From Berkiella sp963829835 (GTDB lineage: Bacteria > Pseudomonadota > Gammaproteobacteria > Berkiellales > Berkiellaceae), in assembly GCA_963829835.1 (NCBI GenBank), contig CAWHKC010000003.1:606157-670156 (forward strand): a DNA stretch of 64,000 nucleotides, read 5' to 3'. Below the pieces are notes generated by a model. That model was not told where the DNA came from. It was given only the letters and a program-made list of their open reading frames with translations, and ran no database searches. Positions 35,099 through 44,797 of the stretch are shown here, piece after piece. Positions within the stretch are counted from its first letter, which is position 1; every line of letters begins with the position of its first letter. The position numbers were made by a program, and so were the translations under genes.

Positions 35099-36463
35099 TC
35101 ATTTCTTCCCTTTATGATTCTTCTGAGGCACTTGCTTTGCTTTGGGATCCACATTTTGTTTGTTTTTTGACGCAGGCTTTCTCGCAACATGCGATGTCCA
35201 TTTTCGTTTTGTGGGGTCTTGTTCAGTTAAAGGAGCGGGGGACGTTTTTAATGCTGGCTTCTTTTTCCTGGTTTCAATTTTTTGGTCTCCAAAAATTTCA
35301 GGATGTAACATTTTAATTGCCTTATCGCCGATTTCTTTTTCTTCTTTTTTAGTTTCCAGTCTTTCTTTTTCTTTTAAAAACCTCGACTCCAGAACATTGA
35401 ACGTGTTCTCAACTATTTTTTTATATTTTGATTTTTTACTTGGTCCAACTAATAGATTAACTTTTTCCAAACATTCCTTTTTCTTAGCTTCCTCAAGTTC
35501 AATTTTCTTATCAACGGATGTGATCATGTCTTCAAGTTCATGCTTTTCTTTGACATAGGCTTGATGCATTTGAACTGCCAGTTCAGCTAATTTCTCGTAT
35601 TGAGGGGAGTCCGTTAAGTCTAATGGTTTGTATTTTATAGGAACAGGTTTTTGATGATGATGTTTTTTTAGAAAACTAATGAGTTTATTTTTTTTCTCAT
35701 TATATTTTATTAATTCATGTTCCTGTTTGCTATGACGTTGTTTTGAATAGGTTAAAGAATGCTGATCTTTAGGTAAAGACTCATGATGATAAGCAACATC
35801 GACATCATCGCATATTTGTTTTATTGATTGTTTTAGTTCATTGATTTCACTGACAAGTAAATGATGAAATAGTTCTGATTCAGTTAAGGTTTTATGAAGA
35901 TTGCCATTAAATGATGTTTCAAGATTGCTAAGCGAGTCAGTTAATTTAGACTTTACGTTGTGAAAAAGCTCAATATTAATACTACTAATGTCGAATTCGC
36001 TCATAAGAATTGCTACTAAGACAAATTCTCTTTCTTCTTTTTTGATAAGCGCTAGTAGGCGCTCAATGGCGATTTGTAATTCTTCACGTTTTTTTTCATC
36101 CAGTTCTTTAAATCTTAAGTAACTTTCAGTTTCCAGAAGCGCTTTGATTTGATTTTCGAGAGCTTCACTCTCTAAAAATTCATTTGTTGCTGTTATAAGC
36201 ATTTTGATAAATAGGATTTGATGACGTATTTTTGATTGGTAGTCTTCATCAAATATGATACGAAACTGTAAGTCTTCTTGTCTTAGAAGAGCCTTAATTT
36301 CCTTTAAGACCTGTTCGAGTCTGACTTGTTTTTGTTGGTTTTGCTTTGAATCAGAAGGAGTCGGTATCAAACGATAGCGTTTCTCATAGTTGCTAATCAG
36401 TTGATCTATAGCAAAATGATAGTCTTTTTTGCTTATAATTTGAGCGTCGAAATTTTGGGCCAT
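35099..36463 (-). CDS. Hypothetical coiled-coil protein, 454 residues
   Basis: I chose the ATG at 36463 (AAGAGGTG four bases upstream) over 36565, since the extra N-terminal part has no ribosome site. The protein is Glu/Lys/Gln-rich, helical almost throughout, with coiled-coil segments near 60-150 and 275-400. It ends in a basic Pro-rich tail (KPASKNKQNVDPKAKQVP). No known domain or signal sequence. It resembles many Legionellales effector candidates in composition only. Confidence 0.6.
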   Translation of the reverse strand: MAQNFDAQIISKKDYHFAIDQLISNYEKRYRLIPTPSDSKQNQQKQVRLEQVLKEIKALLRQEDLQFRIIFDEDYQSKIRHQILFIKMLITATNEFLESEALENQIKALLETESYLRFKELDEKKREELQIAIERLLALIKKEEREFVLVAILMSEFDISSINIELFHNVKSKLTDSLSNLETSFNGNLHKTLTESELFHHLLVSEINELKQSIKQICDDVDVAYHHESLPKDQHSLTYSKQRHSKQEHELIKYNEKKNKLISFLKKHHHQKPVPIKYKPLDLTDSPQYEKLAELAVQMHQAYVKEKHELEDMITSVDKKIELEEAKKKECLEKVNLLVGPSKKSKYKKIVENTFNVLESRFLKEKERLETKKEEKEIGDKAIKMLHPEIFGDQKIETRKKKPALKTSPAPLTEQDPTKRKWTSHVARKPASKNKQNVDPKAKQVPQKNHKGKK

Positions 36464-36668
36464 TACACACCTCTTGTTACTATTATGACACGAAAGAGGA
36501 TGAGATGGTTCCGAATATATTGATGTATATACATTCCTTTTTAGTATGTAATTCAAATTTTTCAATAGGTTATAAACAAAATGTATATTTTTACGACATA
36601 CAGTGATTAGTTTAATAACTATAATGTTCGCCTTCTAAGTTATATGTTGTTTATTTGAGGATTCTAAA

Positions 36669-38057
36669 ATGATTTCCGCTCCCCCTTCAGGTATTGGTGC
36701 TAGAACATCTGGTACATCCTCTCCAGGGATTGCTGTCCAAGCATCTTGGTTATTATTAAATAATATTTTAACAATTGCTGATCAATTGATGGATCCAAAA
36801 GTGCATCATCTTTTTAAGCATTCAGGGTACAATGAAGCAATAGCTAAAATTTTCAAAACTGTTATTTTTTCAATGATAAATGTCAATGCCACACCTGTAG
36901 AACTAAAAATTATTGTAGAGAGAGTATTAAGAGCTCAACCAATTCAATGTTCAAGTGAAGACTTGAGCTATGTACTTGTAAGTTTAATAAAATCCACTTT
37001 GAAAGATTGTTTCATCACGAGTGCTGAACTTGTTAATGAAATAGAAGCAGCGTGTTCATGGCATATTTTCATGAAAGAACTTAAAGAACTTCAAGAAGCA
37101 TATGAGCCAACACTTAAAATAATTAGTGAATGGAAAAGACCAGTAAACACAAAGACCTGGGATGATGATTATGATTTTTTACCATCAAAACCGATTCAGC
37201 AATGTTTTCTTAACTATTTAGGCCATTTATGTGCTTTGAGAAATGTTCATATCACAAAAGCTATCCATAATCTTTTTTATCTGTTGAATAAAGTTGCAAA
37301 TGAAAAACAGAGCGATATGACCCGACGAGAACTAGGAACCTTTATTGCTGGTAATGTATTATACGTACTTGTTCGAAACCAATTTCCACAAGATGAGGTC
37401 AATAAGTTATCTAAAAAAGAATGCAATTATTTTGCTAAAATATGCGAACACATGGTGAGGCATCCCATTTTTGCAAACCCCTTTCGTGTTGAGGACTATG
37501 CCACTTATTCTCAATCTCTAGATGCACATCGAGAAATGAGACCTTTTGTAGTAAGGTGTTTATTTCCAAGTAGAGTATTAACTTTTGGTGCACAAGTGAA
37601 AAAAGAGAATAGTATTGAAGACGGGCTTGCTAAGCTTTCACTTTTGAGTAAAAAAGAGAGCAAATTATCTGAAGCTCAAGCAAGTGATGAAATAACAGTT
37701 CTTAATCCTATTACGTTATCCCCTCATATTCTTGTCAGAGCTAAAAAAGTCATAACAAAAGTCCCTTTTAGATCTGGACTCAGGTTTGATCTCGATGACA
37801 AGGCTCATGATAAAGCACCTGCGGCTTTACCATTAAAACCGCCACCACTTGCTCTTGGTTCTAAAACCTCAGTAGGAGTAGAAGATGTCATAGCTGAATT
37901 ACAAAGCAGGCTTATCTTAAATTCATTTGATGCTTCTAAAGAGGATGGAACTAAAGGACCACAAACGCCTCGTAGAAGGGATACTAGAGATGATCTTAAA
38001 AGAGATGATCTTAATTTTAAAAGAGATGAATCTAAAAAAGGTGGCCCACCTTTGTAG
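36669..38057 (+). CDS. Hypothetical helical protein, 462 residues
   Basis: A soluble protein with a Gly/Ser/Pro-rich start (MISAPPSGIGARTSG), a long helical body (about 25-290) and a disordered C-terminal third. The tail holds a short tandem repeat RDDLKRDDLNFKRDE near 445. TTGAGG lies nine bases before the ATG. No catalytic motif or known fold is recognised. The gene pair 36669 and 38105 points away from the coiled-coil gene upstream and may form one transcript. Confidence 0.6.
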   Translation: MISAPPSGIGARTSGTSSPGIAVQASWLLLNNILTIADQLMDPKVHHLFKHSGYNEAIAKIFKTVIFSMINVNATPVELKIIVERVLRAQPIQCSSEDLSYVLVSLIKSTLKDCFITSAELVNEIEAACSWHIFMKELKELQEAYEPTLKIISEWKRPVNTKTWDDDYDFLPSKPIQQCFLNYLGHLCALRNVHITKAIHNLFYLLNKVANEKQSDMTRRELGTFIAGNVLYVLVRNQFPQDEVNKLSKKECNYFAKICEHMVRHPIFANPFRVEDYATYSQSLDAHREMRPFVVRCLFPSRVLTFGAQVKKENSIEDGLAKLSLLSKKESKLSEAQASDEITVLNPITLSPHILVRAKKVITKVPFRSGLRFDLDDKAHDKAPAALPLKPPPLALGSKTSVGVEDVIAELQSRLILNSFDASKEDGTKGPQTPRRRDTRDDLKRDDLNFKRDESKKGGPPL

Positions 38058-38104
38058 TTGGTTCAACTTATCGAATTAAAATGGTATAAATAGAAGAGTA
38101 TTTT

Positions 38105-38518
38105 ATGACTAAAGTGATAAAGACTATGCTAAATATAACTTCTACCATTTCATATAGTTTAGTGTTTAAAACGGTTGGATTACTGTCTTCGATTTATCAG
38201 CTCATACGTCAAGCGACAGGATTAAAACGGAATATTAAAGAACAAATAGAAGAAAAACGTTTAAAGATGCTACACAATGGCGTTAAACTCAAAGAACTTG
38301 GCCATGTGAATGAATTTGATAGATATGACACTTACTTGCAAGTTGCAACCGGAACACTAGCAATTTTAAATGCTTATAGTATTGCTGTTGGGGAGCAAAC
38401 ACCTTTAACTAACATTGTCTCTTGTGGATTGATAGTTAAATCTGCAACAGATCTTGCTTATCAAGCTTATGAGCAAGTTTGTCCTAATCAAACGAGAACG
38501 AAAGCGCTATCAAGATAG
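38105..38518 (+). CDS. Hypothetical protein with weak membrane segments, 137 residues
   Basis: The protein has mildly hydrophobic stretches near 14-36 and 78-105 separated by a charged helix (LKRNIKEQIEEKRLKMLH). No known family. It is 47 bp after the 462-residue gene, in the same direction. Its last codons are part of the terminator hairpin at 38501-38527 and overlap the end of the convergent aminotransferase gene by 9 bp. Confidence 0.55.
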   Translation: MTKVIKTMLNITSTISYSLVFKTVGLLSSIYQLIRQATGLKRNIKEQIEEKRLKMLHNGVKLKELGHVNEFDRYDTYLQVATGTLAILNAYSIAVGEQTPLTNIVSCGLIVKSATDLAYQAYEQVCPNQTRTKALSR

Positions 38519-38527
38519 CGCTTTTTT
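38501..38527. terminator. Terminator embedded in two convergent gene ends
   Basis: AAAGCGCTATC-AA-GATAGCGCTTT is a perfect inverted repeat of 11-bp arms followed by three more T on the plus strand. It lies in the last codons of the 137-residue gene and in the last codons of the aminotransferase gene on the other strand, serving both. Confidence 0.85.
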
Positions 38528-39649
38528 CACATGCTTTGTAATAAAATCAATTTGTTCATCTGTTAGATAGGGATGCATTGGCAAGCTTAACACTTTGTTA
38601 CAGGCCAATTCAGCGTTCTTTAGATGCTCACTTGCTCTTGGATAATGCTGATAAGCAGGTTGTAGATGTAATGGCTTTCGATAGTAAACGTTGGTCGGGA
38701 TCCCATTAGCTTGTAAATTTTGCATTAAGTCTTCGCGTTGTTCAGGACGACAACCAATAGTATACAAACCCCAAGCATGACCTTTATCTTTTGGCGTGAT
38801 AGGAATTTGAACTATTTCTTTTAAAGCATGGGCATATTGTTCTGCTATAGCGTTTCGACGCTTTAATTCTTCAGGGAATATAGCCAGTTTTTCTATCAAT
38901 ATCGCTGCTTGAATGGTATCTAAGCGGCTATTTAAGCCAATATGAATATGATCGTAACGATGAACGCCACAGCCATGATTTCGAAGCGATCGAATAACAG
39001 TGCCCAATTCTTTATCATTTGTGAAAATGGCACCACCATCGCCATAACATGCGAAGGGTTTTGAAGGAAAAAAGCTGGTTGCCGTTGTGGCGGCCAATGT
39101 GCCTACTTTCTTACCATTAAGGGATCCACCAAAGCTTTGAGCAGCATCGGCAATAACCCATAAATTATTACTCTCAGCTATTTCATTAATTGCCGCATAG
39201 TCTGCAGGTAAACCAAACAGATCCACAGCAATAATACCCTTAGGTTTAAGGTTTTTATCAAGATTCGCTATTGCTTGTTGCAAACTGTTGATGTCGATAT
39301 TGAATGTATGAGGACAAACATCAATAAATACGGGTGTTGCATTGCATAGTGCAACAACTTCAGCAGTAGAGGCAAAAGTAAAAGTTGGCACAAATACCGC
39401 ATCACCTGGGCCGACTTTATGAGCAAGTAGCAAAAGTCTGAGCGCATCAGTGCCATTGCTACAGGTAATGACATCTTCAGCTTGCGTATAGGTCTGAAGT
39501 TCTTCCTCTAGCTTTATTACTTCTGGCCCTAGAATGTAACCACCATGCGCCAATACTTTATCAATGGCTTGCGGAATTTTTTCCCCTAACAAACGACGCT
39601 GCGCTTGTAAGTCTATGAATTCTATTTTATTTATTTTTTCTTTGAGCAT
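38510..39649 (-). CDS. DegT/DnrJ/EryC1 aminotransferase, WbpE-like
   Basis: The 379-residue PLP enzyme has the sugar aminotransferase motifs GGYILGPEVIKLEEEL, CSNGTDALRLLL, DAAQSFGG and the PLP Lys in SFFPSKPFACYGDGGA. NSRLDTIQAAIL and SLPMHPYLTDEQI also match. These are closest to WbpE/WlbC, which aminates UDP-3-keto-GlcNAc-uronate in making UDP-GlcNAc3NAcA for O-antigen. The Gfo/Idh dehydrogenase upstream would supply that keto sugar, so the pair makes biochemical sense. The exact sugar is inferred. Confidence 0.85.
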   Translation of the reverse strand: MLKEKINKIEFIDLQAQRRLLGEKIPQAIDKVLAHGGYILGPEVIKLEEELQTYTQAEDVITCSNGTDALRLLLLAHKVGPGDAVFVPTFTFASTAEVVALCNATPVFIDVCPHTFNIDINSLQQAIANLDKNLKPKGIIAVDLFGLPADYAAINEIAESNNLWVIADAAQSFGGSLNGKKVGTLAATTATSFFPSKPFACYGDGGAIFTNDKELGTVIRSLRNHGCGVHRYDHIHIGLNSRLDTIQAAILIEKLAIFPEELKRRNAIAEQYAHALKEIVQIPITPKDKGHAWGLYTIGCRPEQREDLMQNLQANGIPTNVYYRKPLHLQPAYQHYPRASEHLKNAELACNKVLSLPMHPYLTDEQIDFITKHVKKALS

Positions 39650-39720
39650 GACCAGAAGTTTAATTATTTAGGAAATTGTGTTCGGAATGATAAACTAAGC
39701 TTAGTTTTTTTCCTAATAGT

Positions 39721-39759
39721 ATTTATGAGGGCGCACACGAGATGCGCCCCTACATAAAT
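39721..39759. repeat. Family C palindromic repeat
   Basis: ATTTATGAGGGCGC and GCGCCCCTACATAAAT form arms that pair almost fully around a 9-base loop. It lies between the dehydrogenase and aminotransferase genes. The core GGGCGC/GCGCCC with flanking TAG is shared with 12076-12103 and 45601-45674. Confidence 0.75.
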
Positions 39760-39766
39760 TAAATCT

Positions 39767-40840
39767 TTAAGCGCCTTCGAGAATAGTATCTTTTGGTGCG
39801 GTGGTAGCTTTCTTGCTTATATCTAGCATCTGCGTAGGATCGGTCAGTTTAACGGGCTCTTCAGTTGTCATTGAAAGGGCAGCCGCATCAAGCACTGTCA
39901 TTACCTTAATTCCTTCAACGCTATCTGTGAGTGGTTGCTTATGCTCCATAATGCAGTCTAAAAAGTGCCTGCATTCATTTAACAGAGGTTCTGAAGGAAC
40001 GACTGGCACATTCTCAGATTGGTGAGGGAAGGGTTGTGGCAAACCATCAACCCATTCAGCTGGATAGCGGCAAAGTTTTAGCTTACTTTCCCAAGGTTGA
40101 CTGTCTTCGAAAATGGCTATAGCTTTTGAGCCAACAACAATCATTTTTTGTTCTTTGAAGGGGTAGAGCCAAGAAGAAAAGATATGTGCACGGATGTTAG
40201 AGGCAAAATAAAGGGCAACGCTAGTTGTATCAGCGCTTGTATGCATAAGATGATTGGCATTGGTTGCCATAACTTTGTAAGGCATATCTTCGACTAAAGA
40301 TAAGATCATAGAAATATCATGTGGTGCATAATCCCATAACACACTTTCTTCATTTCGAAATTTTCCAAAATTAAAACGGTTACAATAAATATATTGCAGA
40401 CTCCCAAGGATCCCATCTTTTTTTAATTTTTTAAGCGCATGAAAAGCACTATGGTATTGAAGTAGATGCCCGACCATTAAGATTCGATTTTGCTGATTTG
40501 CTTGCTGTTGAAGTGCAATGGCATGTTGAGTACACAGGGCAAGTGGCTTTTCCATGTAGACATGCTTGTTGGCCTTCAAGCAAGTCAAACCAAGTTCATA
40601 GTGTGTTGTAGAAGGGGTAGCAATAAATACCCCATCAAATTCCTCGGAATGTAGTATTTTGTCAAGCGAGTAGTGTGGAACACCATATTTTTCGCTAAAG
40701 CTTTCTGCTTTTGAGGGATCAATATCACATACAGCTTTGAGGACCCCTAAATCATTGAGTACACGTATGAGGTTCTTTCCCCAATTCCCGCACCCAAGTA
40801 CAGCTATTTTTAGTTTATTATAATTGTATGTAACTGACAA
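39767..40840 (-). CDS. Gfo/Idh/MocA-family sugar dehydrogenase, WbpB-like
   Basis: The 357-residue protein has the NAD motif VLGCGNWGKNLIRVL at 13-27, FIATPSTTHYEL (near 73) and the catalytic-Lys motif YMEKPLAL (near 95). These mark the Gfo/Idh/MocA family. With the WbpE-like aminotransferase encoded 117 bp downstream in the same direction, it probably oxidises C3 of a UDP-GlcNAc-uronate. Its tail (about 330-357) is longer than needed and Thr/Lys-rich. The sugar assignment is by context. Confidence 0.82.
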   Translation of the reverse strand: MSVTYNYNKLKIAVLGCGNWGKNLIRVLNDLGVLKAVCDIDPSKAESFSEKYGVPHYSLDKILHSEEFDGVFIATPSTTHYELGLTCLKANKHVYMEKPLALCTQHAIALQQQANQQNRILMVGHLLQYHSAFHALKKLKKDGILGSLQYIYCNRFNFGKFRNEESVLWDYAPHDISMILSLVEDMPYKVMATNANHLMHTSADTTSVALYFASNIRAHIFSSWLYPFKEQKMIVVGSKAIAIFEDSQPWESKLKLCRYPAEWVDGLPQPFPHQSENVPVVPSEPLLNECRHFLDCIMEHKQPLTDSVEGIKVMTVLDAAALSMTTEEPVKLTDPTQMLDISKKATTAPKDTILEGA

Positions 40841-41043
40841 AATCTATCCTTTCAATGCTTGCTGGGTTAAACCCTTAAGTATCTCATACTTTAATTGATA
40901 AATACTCTCTAAAGCACCTACGATAATGTAATTAGAAATCAAACTAAATATCATCTTTGTTTAGGTAAAAGTTTGAATTCATTGAAACCCTTTTTAAAAG
41001 CAGATAGCATCGGCTTCTATTTTAAGTTAACAAGAACTCATCA

Positions 41044-41784
41044 ATGACAAAAATGTGTATTCTTTTCATTTTCCTGATGCAGTCGTTGTTAAATGTCAGT
41101 TTTGCAGCGTATTCTCCAAAAAATTTTGAAGAGGCTAAAAGCCAAGCAAGAATCATTTGGCAAGAACACCGCGAAACTTTTTATTGCGGATGTTCTTATG
41201 ACAACTATGGTGTTATTGATTTCAAATCGTGTAGCTATACACCAACAAATAATCGCACAGATAAATGGATAAGTTGGGAGCATGTTGTTCCTGTTTCATG
41301 GTATGGGAAAAAACTTGATTGCTGGAAAAAACCACTATGCACAACTAAAAAAGGTAAAAAGTTCAAAGGTAGGAACTGCTGCAGTAAAAAGGACCCCCTC
41401 TTTAGAGAAATGGAAGCAGATCTCCATAACCTAGTGCCTACTATTAGAGGAGTGAATTACGCCAGAGAAAATTATAGATTTACTGAGTTTTATACAGATA
41501 TTACAGCTGATGATAAATATCACTTCCAACATTGTCCTATTATTATTGATGAACATTATCGTCTGTTTGAACCACGAGATAAAGATAAAGGAATGGCGGC
41601 TAGGATTAGTTTATATATGGCTGATAAATATGGTATAGACTTGGGAGAAAGGCAGCGAAAATTGCTCACTGATTGGAGTAACAGGTTTCCCCCTAGCGAC
41701 TGGGAAAAACGTTGGAATCAAAAAGTAACCATGATACATGGTGATAATAATACCTATATTGAACCAGAAGGACCGATTGAATGA
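41044..41784 (+). CDS. endA: Endonuclease I (EndA/Dns family), exported
   Basis: The 246-residue protein starts with a signal peptide (ending near SFAAY) and has the EndA catalytic segment SWEHVVPVSWYG (near 77-88) with the His, and DLHNLVPTIRGVNYARENYRF (near 133-153). Several cysteines (CGCSYDNYG, CSYTPT) suggest disulfides in the periplasm. It cuts double-stranded DNA and may be periplasmic or secreted. The stop overlaps the rimK start by 4 bp. Confidence 0.92.
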   Translation: MTKMCILFIFLMQSLLNVSFAAYSPKNFEEAKSQARIIWQEHRETFYCGCSYDNYGVIDFKSCSYTPTNNRTDKWISWEHVVPVSWYGKKLDCWKKPLCTTKKGKKFKGRNCCSKKDPLFREMEADLHNLVPTIRGVNYARENYRFTEFYTDITADDKYHFQHCPIIIDEHYRLFEPRDKDKGMAARISLYMADKYGIDLGERQRKLLTDWSNRFPPSDWEKRWNQKVTMIHGDNNTYIEPEGPIE

Positions 41785-42683
41785 AAATTGGCATTTTATC
41801 CCGTGACCCAAGGTTGTATTCTACTAGACGTTTAGTAGAAGCAGCGGAGCAACGCGGTCATGAGGTTCAAGTGATCGATGTCTTAAAATGCTATATGAAT
41901 ATTACTGCCAATCAGCCCTCAGTCCATTATCGAAAACAGATCCTTAGTTTTGATGCCATTATTCCGCGAATCGGTGCTTCAGTGACATCTTACGGTACAG
42001 CCGTTTTAAGGCAATTTGAAGTGAGTGGTGTTTATTCAGTAAACGAATCTATTGCAATCTCTCGTTCTAGAGATAAGTTGCGTGCGCATCAACTTCTAGC
42101 TAGAAAAGGTGTTGGCATGCCAATCACAGGATATGCGCATTCTGCCGATGCAACAGATGAACTGATCGAATTTGTAGGCGGTGCTCCTTTAATTGTAAAA
42201 TTAATGGAAAGTACACATGGCAAAGGAATTGTATTAGCTGAAACCGATAAAGCTGCTGAAGGCGTTATCAATGCCTTTAGAGGTCTAAATGCTAATTTCC
42301 TCGTTCAAGAATATATTAAAGAATCCAATGGTTCAGATATACGTTGTTTCGTAGTCGGCGATAGAATCGTTGCCGCCATGCAAAGAACTGCTAAAGAAGG
42401 CGATTTTCGATCTAATTTGCATCGTGGTGGCACAGCCTCAGCAGTGAAATTACAGTCAGAAGAACGCAGCCTTGCGATAAAAGCAGCAAAAGTGATGGGG
42501 TTAGATGTGGCAGGTGTGGATTTGATTCGTTCAGCACACGGTCCATTAGTATTAGAAGTAAATTCCTCGCCTGGCTTGCAAGGGATTGAGCGGGTTACAG
42601 GGAAAGATGTTGCCAACATGATAATTGAATACATTGAAAAGGACGCTCATAAAGGCGTGAATAAGACAAAGGGTAAGGGATAA
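41781..42683 (+). CDS. rimK: RimK-like ATP-grasp ligase
   Basis: The 300-residue protein matches RimK along its length: start MKIGILSRDPRLYSTRRLVEAA, LMESTHGKGIVLAE (near 145), VQEYIKESNGSDIRCFVVG and the metal-binding LVLEVNSSPGLQGIERVTG. RimK adds glutamate residues to ribosomal protein S6. The common partner gene rimB/gshAB-like is not here. The start overlaps endA by 4 bp. Confidence 0.93.
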   Translation: MKIGILSRDPRLYSTRRLVEAAEQRGHEVQVIDVLKCYMNITANQPSVHYRKQILSFDAIIPRIGASVTSYGTAVLRQFEVSGVYSVNESIAISRSRDKLRAHQLLARKGVGMPITGYAHSADATDELIEFVGGAPLIVKLMESTHGKGIVLAETDKAAEGVINAFRGLNANFLVQEYIKESNGSDIRCFVVGDRIVAAMQRTAKEGDFRSNLHRGGTASAVKLQSEERSLAIKAAKVMGLDVAGVDLIRSAHGPLVLEVNSSPGLQGIERVTGKDVANMIIEYIEKDAHKGVNKTKGKG

Positions 42684-42772
42684 TTCCTTTGAATTTTATT
42701 AGCTGCGTTATTCGCGCAGCGGCCTGCCCTTCGAAGCTTCTTAGCGCAGAAGGGTCATTACTAAGTTATCCC
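42677..42772. repeat. Family B composite palindrome
   Basis: Outer arms GGGATAA (42677-42683) and TTATCCC (42766-42772) enclose a GCTGCG/CGCAGC hairpin (42702-42720) and CCCTTC-GAAGCTTC-GAAGGG core (about 42727-42753). The left outer arm includes the rimK stop codon. The GAAGCTTCTTAGCG core is shared with 57963-58008 and nearly with 34953-34997. Confidence 0.7.
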
Positions 42773-42877
42773 TATGTTAAGTTTGCGTTGTAAGACAAAT
42801 TTTAATATTCGATTATTCAAAGGATAAATTCCTTCGGATAGATGTCAAAGGAGACGCGTATTAGTGTAGAGGATTTA

Positions 42878-44797
42878 TCATTCTTTGCTTTGCAGTTCTT
42901 CGACAGTATAGTTTAGATAACTTAGCCGCAATGATTCAGAGAGCATGGATAATTTTCCGTGGAAATGAGGGGTTTGTCTAGGCGCTGTTGGTGCGAACGT
43001 TGTAGGAACGGCTGGCGCACTCGTTGTTGCTTTCGCATCTGTAACTGGTGGCGAACTTGCTTTATTTCTGCCATCTGTTATTTCAGTTTTTGCTTTAGCG
43101 TGAGATCTAATTTTGTCTTGAGCTATAAATAACGATTGAAGCGCTTTCACTGCTGGAAGGTTTTGATAATCTCCTAACATTATCACGCCAAAAGACTTGA
43201 TTACAGGAGGTATAGTTTTAAATAAAACTTTAACATTGTCCATCAGTGAAGGCTTTGCTGCAGGTTTTGTTTTGTCGCTCAATGTTGCAGCTTTTTCATC
43301 AGATCTTTTGGCGACAGTTCTGATTGTTGGGGTTTCCCTAGAAGTAACATCAGAAGATTTCGCAGCTGGTTTTGTAACTGGCGTAGAAAGGGAAGGGGAT
43401 GTAGTAGCTAGTTTATCGATTGTAGGTTTATCAGGTTGTTTAGTAGAAGGTGCAGTAGCTGCAAGCTTTGCAGCTTCAGCTTTCTTTTGTGCTTCAAGCG
43501 CTTTTTTTTCTTCAGAAGCTTTATTGGAAGCAATTTTGTCAGCTTCCTTTTTCTTAGCATCAGCAATATCACGTTTTGCTGATTCCTCGAATACTACTTT
43601 AGGTTCCCTAATAGGAACTTTAGGATCTTTGGGAACAAAAGGTTGACCACCTCTTGGAAATACTTCCTGTGAACGTTCAAATGCTGTTACTTCATTAAGC
43701 ACTTGCCCTTTTAACCATGTTCCTATGTCAGCTTGAGGTTCACCCTTTGCTTTTTCTAATTCAAGATTTGTTTTAGCTTGTTGATTTTTGAATTCGTCGA
43801 CACTTCTTTTATAAATTTTCTTTCCTTCTTCAGTAATTTTGAAATCTTTTAGGTTACCTTCGTAAGCAAAAATTAAATCTTGGTTTAACGCTGGAAAAGG
43901 TGAGATAGCAGCTCCTCTTAGTAAAGCATTTATTGGACTTCCAGCTTCTTTTCGTGCATTTTTAAAATTTCCAAGAGGTGATAAAATTACTTCATTTTTC
44001 TGTAGGAGTTTTGCTATTTTGGGGTCAGCGTCTTTAAGATGCTCTAATCGGCGAATTGGTGCACTTGTTAAACATGACATAATAGCTTGAGCACCATGAT
44101 AATCATTTGCTTTTACACTTTCATCCATTAATTTTACATAAAATTCAAATACTTTAGCTTGTTCTTCGGGGGTGGTGCTTAATAAAATTTCATCGCGCAC
44201 CTTGTTAGATAATTGATTATATTGCTCAATTAATATATTTATATTCGGGCTTTGATGTTTTGTTTTATCTTTGGTCCAAGCCAAATCATCAAATTCTTTG
44301 AGTTCAATTTTTGATATCAGTTGTAAATGGTACCGTTTTAATTCTGCTGCTGCAACTTTTGGATCGAGATCAGTTATTTTAGATGGGCTTTTCGTTGCTG
44401 TTGCAGCTGCTACCGTAACAGGTGTAGGTGTCGTTGCAGCTAGAGGAGCTGGATTTGTTCTTGTTTTAGCAACTGGTTGACTTGATGCTGTTGCAGCAAG
44501 TGGCTTTGGTGCAGCTGGAGATGGATTTTGTGTAGTTGCTTTTGGTGTAGCTAACCTTGGTGTACCCGGCAATGAAAGATATTGCTCAACACTAAAGATT
44601 TCAGCTCTTATTTCTTCGTTTGTTTTATCGTTTGGAAGATCTTTATATTTTCGAAGTTCAAGAATCATATTATTGAGTAATTGCGCTTTTCTTGCATCGT
44701 CAACTAGAGCTGGATGAAGGCTAGAGATGGCTTCATATTTATTTTTAAATTCCTTTAAAAATTTTAGAATTTTTTCTTCTGTTGCTATATATGCCAT
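42878..44797 (-). CDS. RasGEF-domain protein, likely secreted effector
   Basis: From the ATG at 44797 (AGGAGG four bases upstream) the protein has 639 residues. Residues about 147-315 match a RasGEF (CDC25) domain: RYHLQLISKIELKEF, DLAWTKDKTKHQSPNI, IEQYNQLSNKVRDEIL, an A-x-x-x-L-x-x-x-I-R-RL segment and FPALNQDLIFAYEGN. In eukaryotes the domain exchanges GDP for GTP on Ras or Rap. Legionella has effectors with this domain, such as LegG2. The flanks are disordered and rich in Ala, Thr, Pro and Lys. The upstream start at 44830 lacks a ribosome site. Confidence 0.78.
   Translation of the reverse strand: MAYIATEEKILKFLKEFKNKYEAISSLHPALVDDARKAQLLNNMILELRKYKDLPNDKTNEEIRAEIFSVEQYLSLPGTPRLATPKATTQNPSPAAPKPLAATASSQPVAKTRTNPAPLAATTPTPVTVAAATATKSPSKITDLDPKVAAAELKRYHLQLISKIELKEFDDLAWTKDKTKHQSPNINILIEQYNQLSNKVRDEILLSTTPEEQAKVFEFYVKLMDESVKANDYHGAQAIMSCLTSAPIRRLEHLKDADPKIAKLLQKNEVILSPLGNFKNARKEAGSPINALLRGAAISPFPALNQDLIFAYEGNLKDFKITEEGKKIYKRSVDEFKNQQAKTNLELEKAKGEPQADIGTWLKGQVLNEVTAFERSQEVFPRGGQPFVPKDPKVPIREPKVVFEESAKRDIADAKKKEADKIASNKASEEKKALEAQKKAEAAKLAATAPSTKQPDKPTIDKLATTSPSLSTPVTKPAAKSSDVTSRETPTIRTVAKRSDEKAATLSDKTKPAAKPSLMDNVKVLFKTIPPVIKSFGVIMLGDYQNLPAVKALQSLFIAQDKIRSHAKAKTEITDGRNKASSPPVTDAKATTSAPAVPTTFAPTAPRQTPHFHGKLSMLSESLRLSYLNYTVEELQSKE

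Noticed and set aside
43197..43646. Plus-strand ORF of 149 codons opposite the RasGEF gene
   Set aside because: A shadow created by the low-complexity Ala/Thr/Lys-rich tail on the minus strand.
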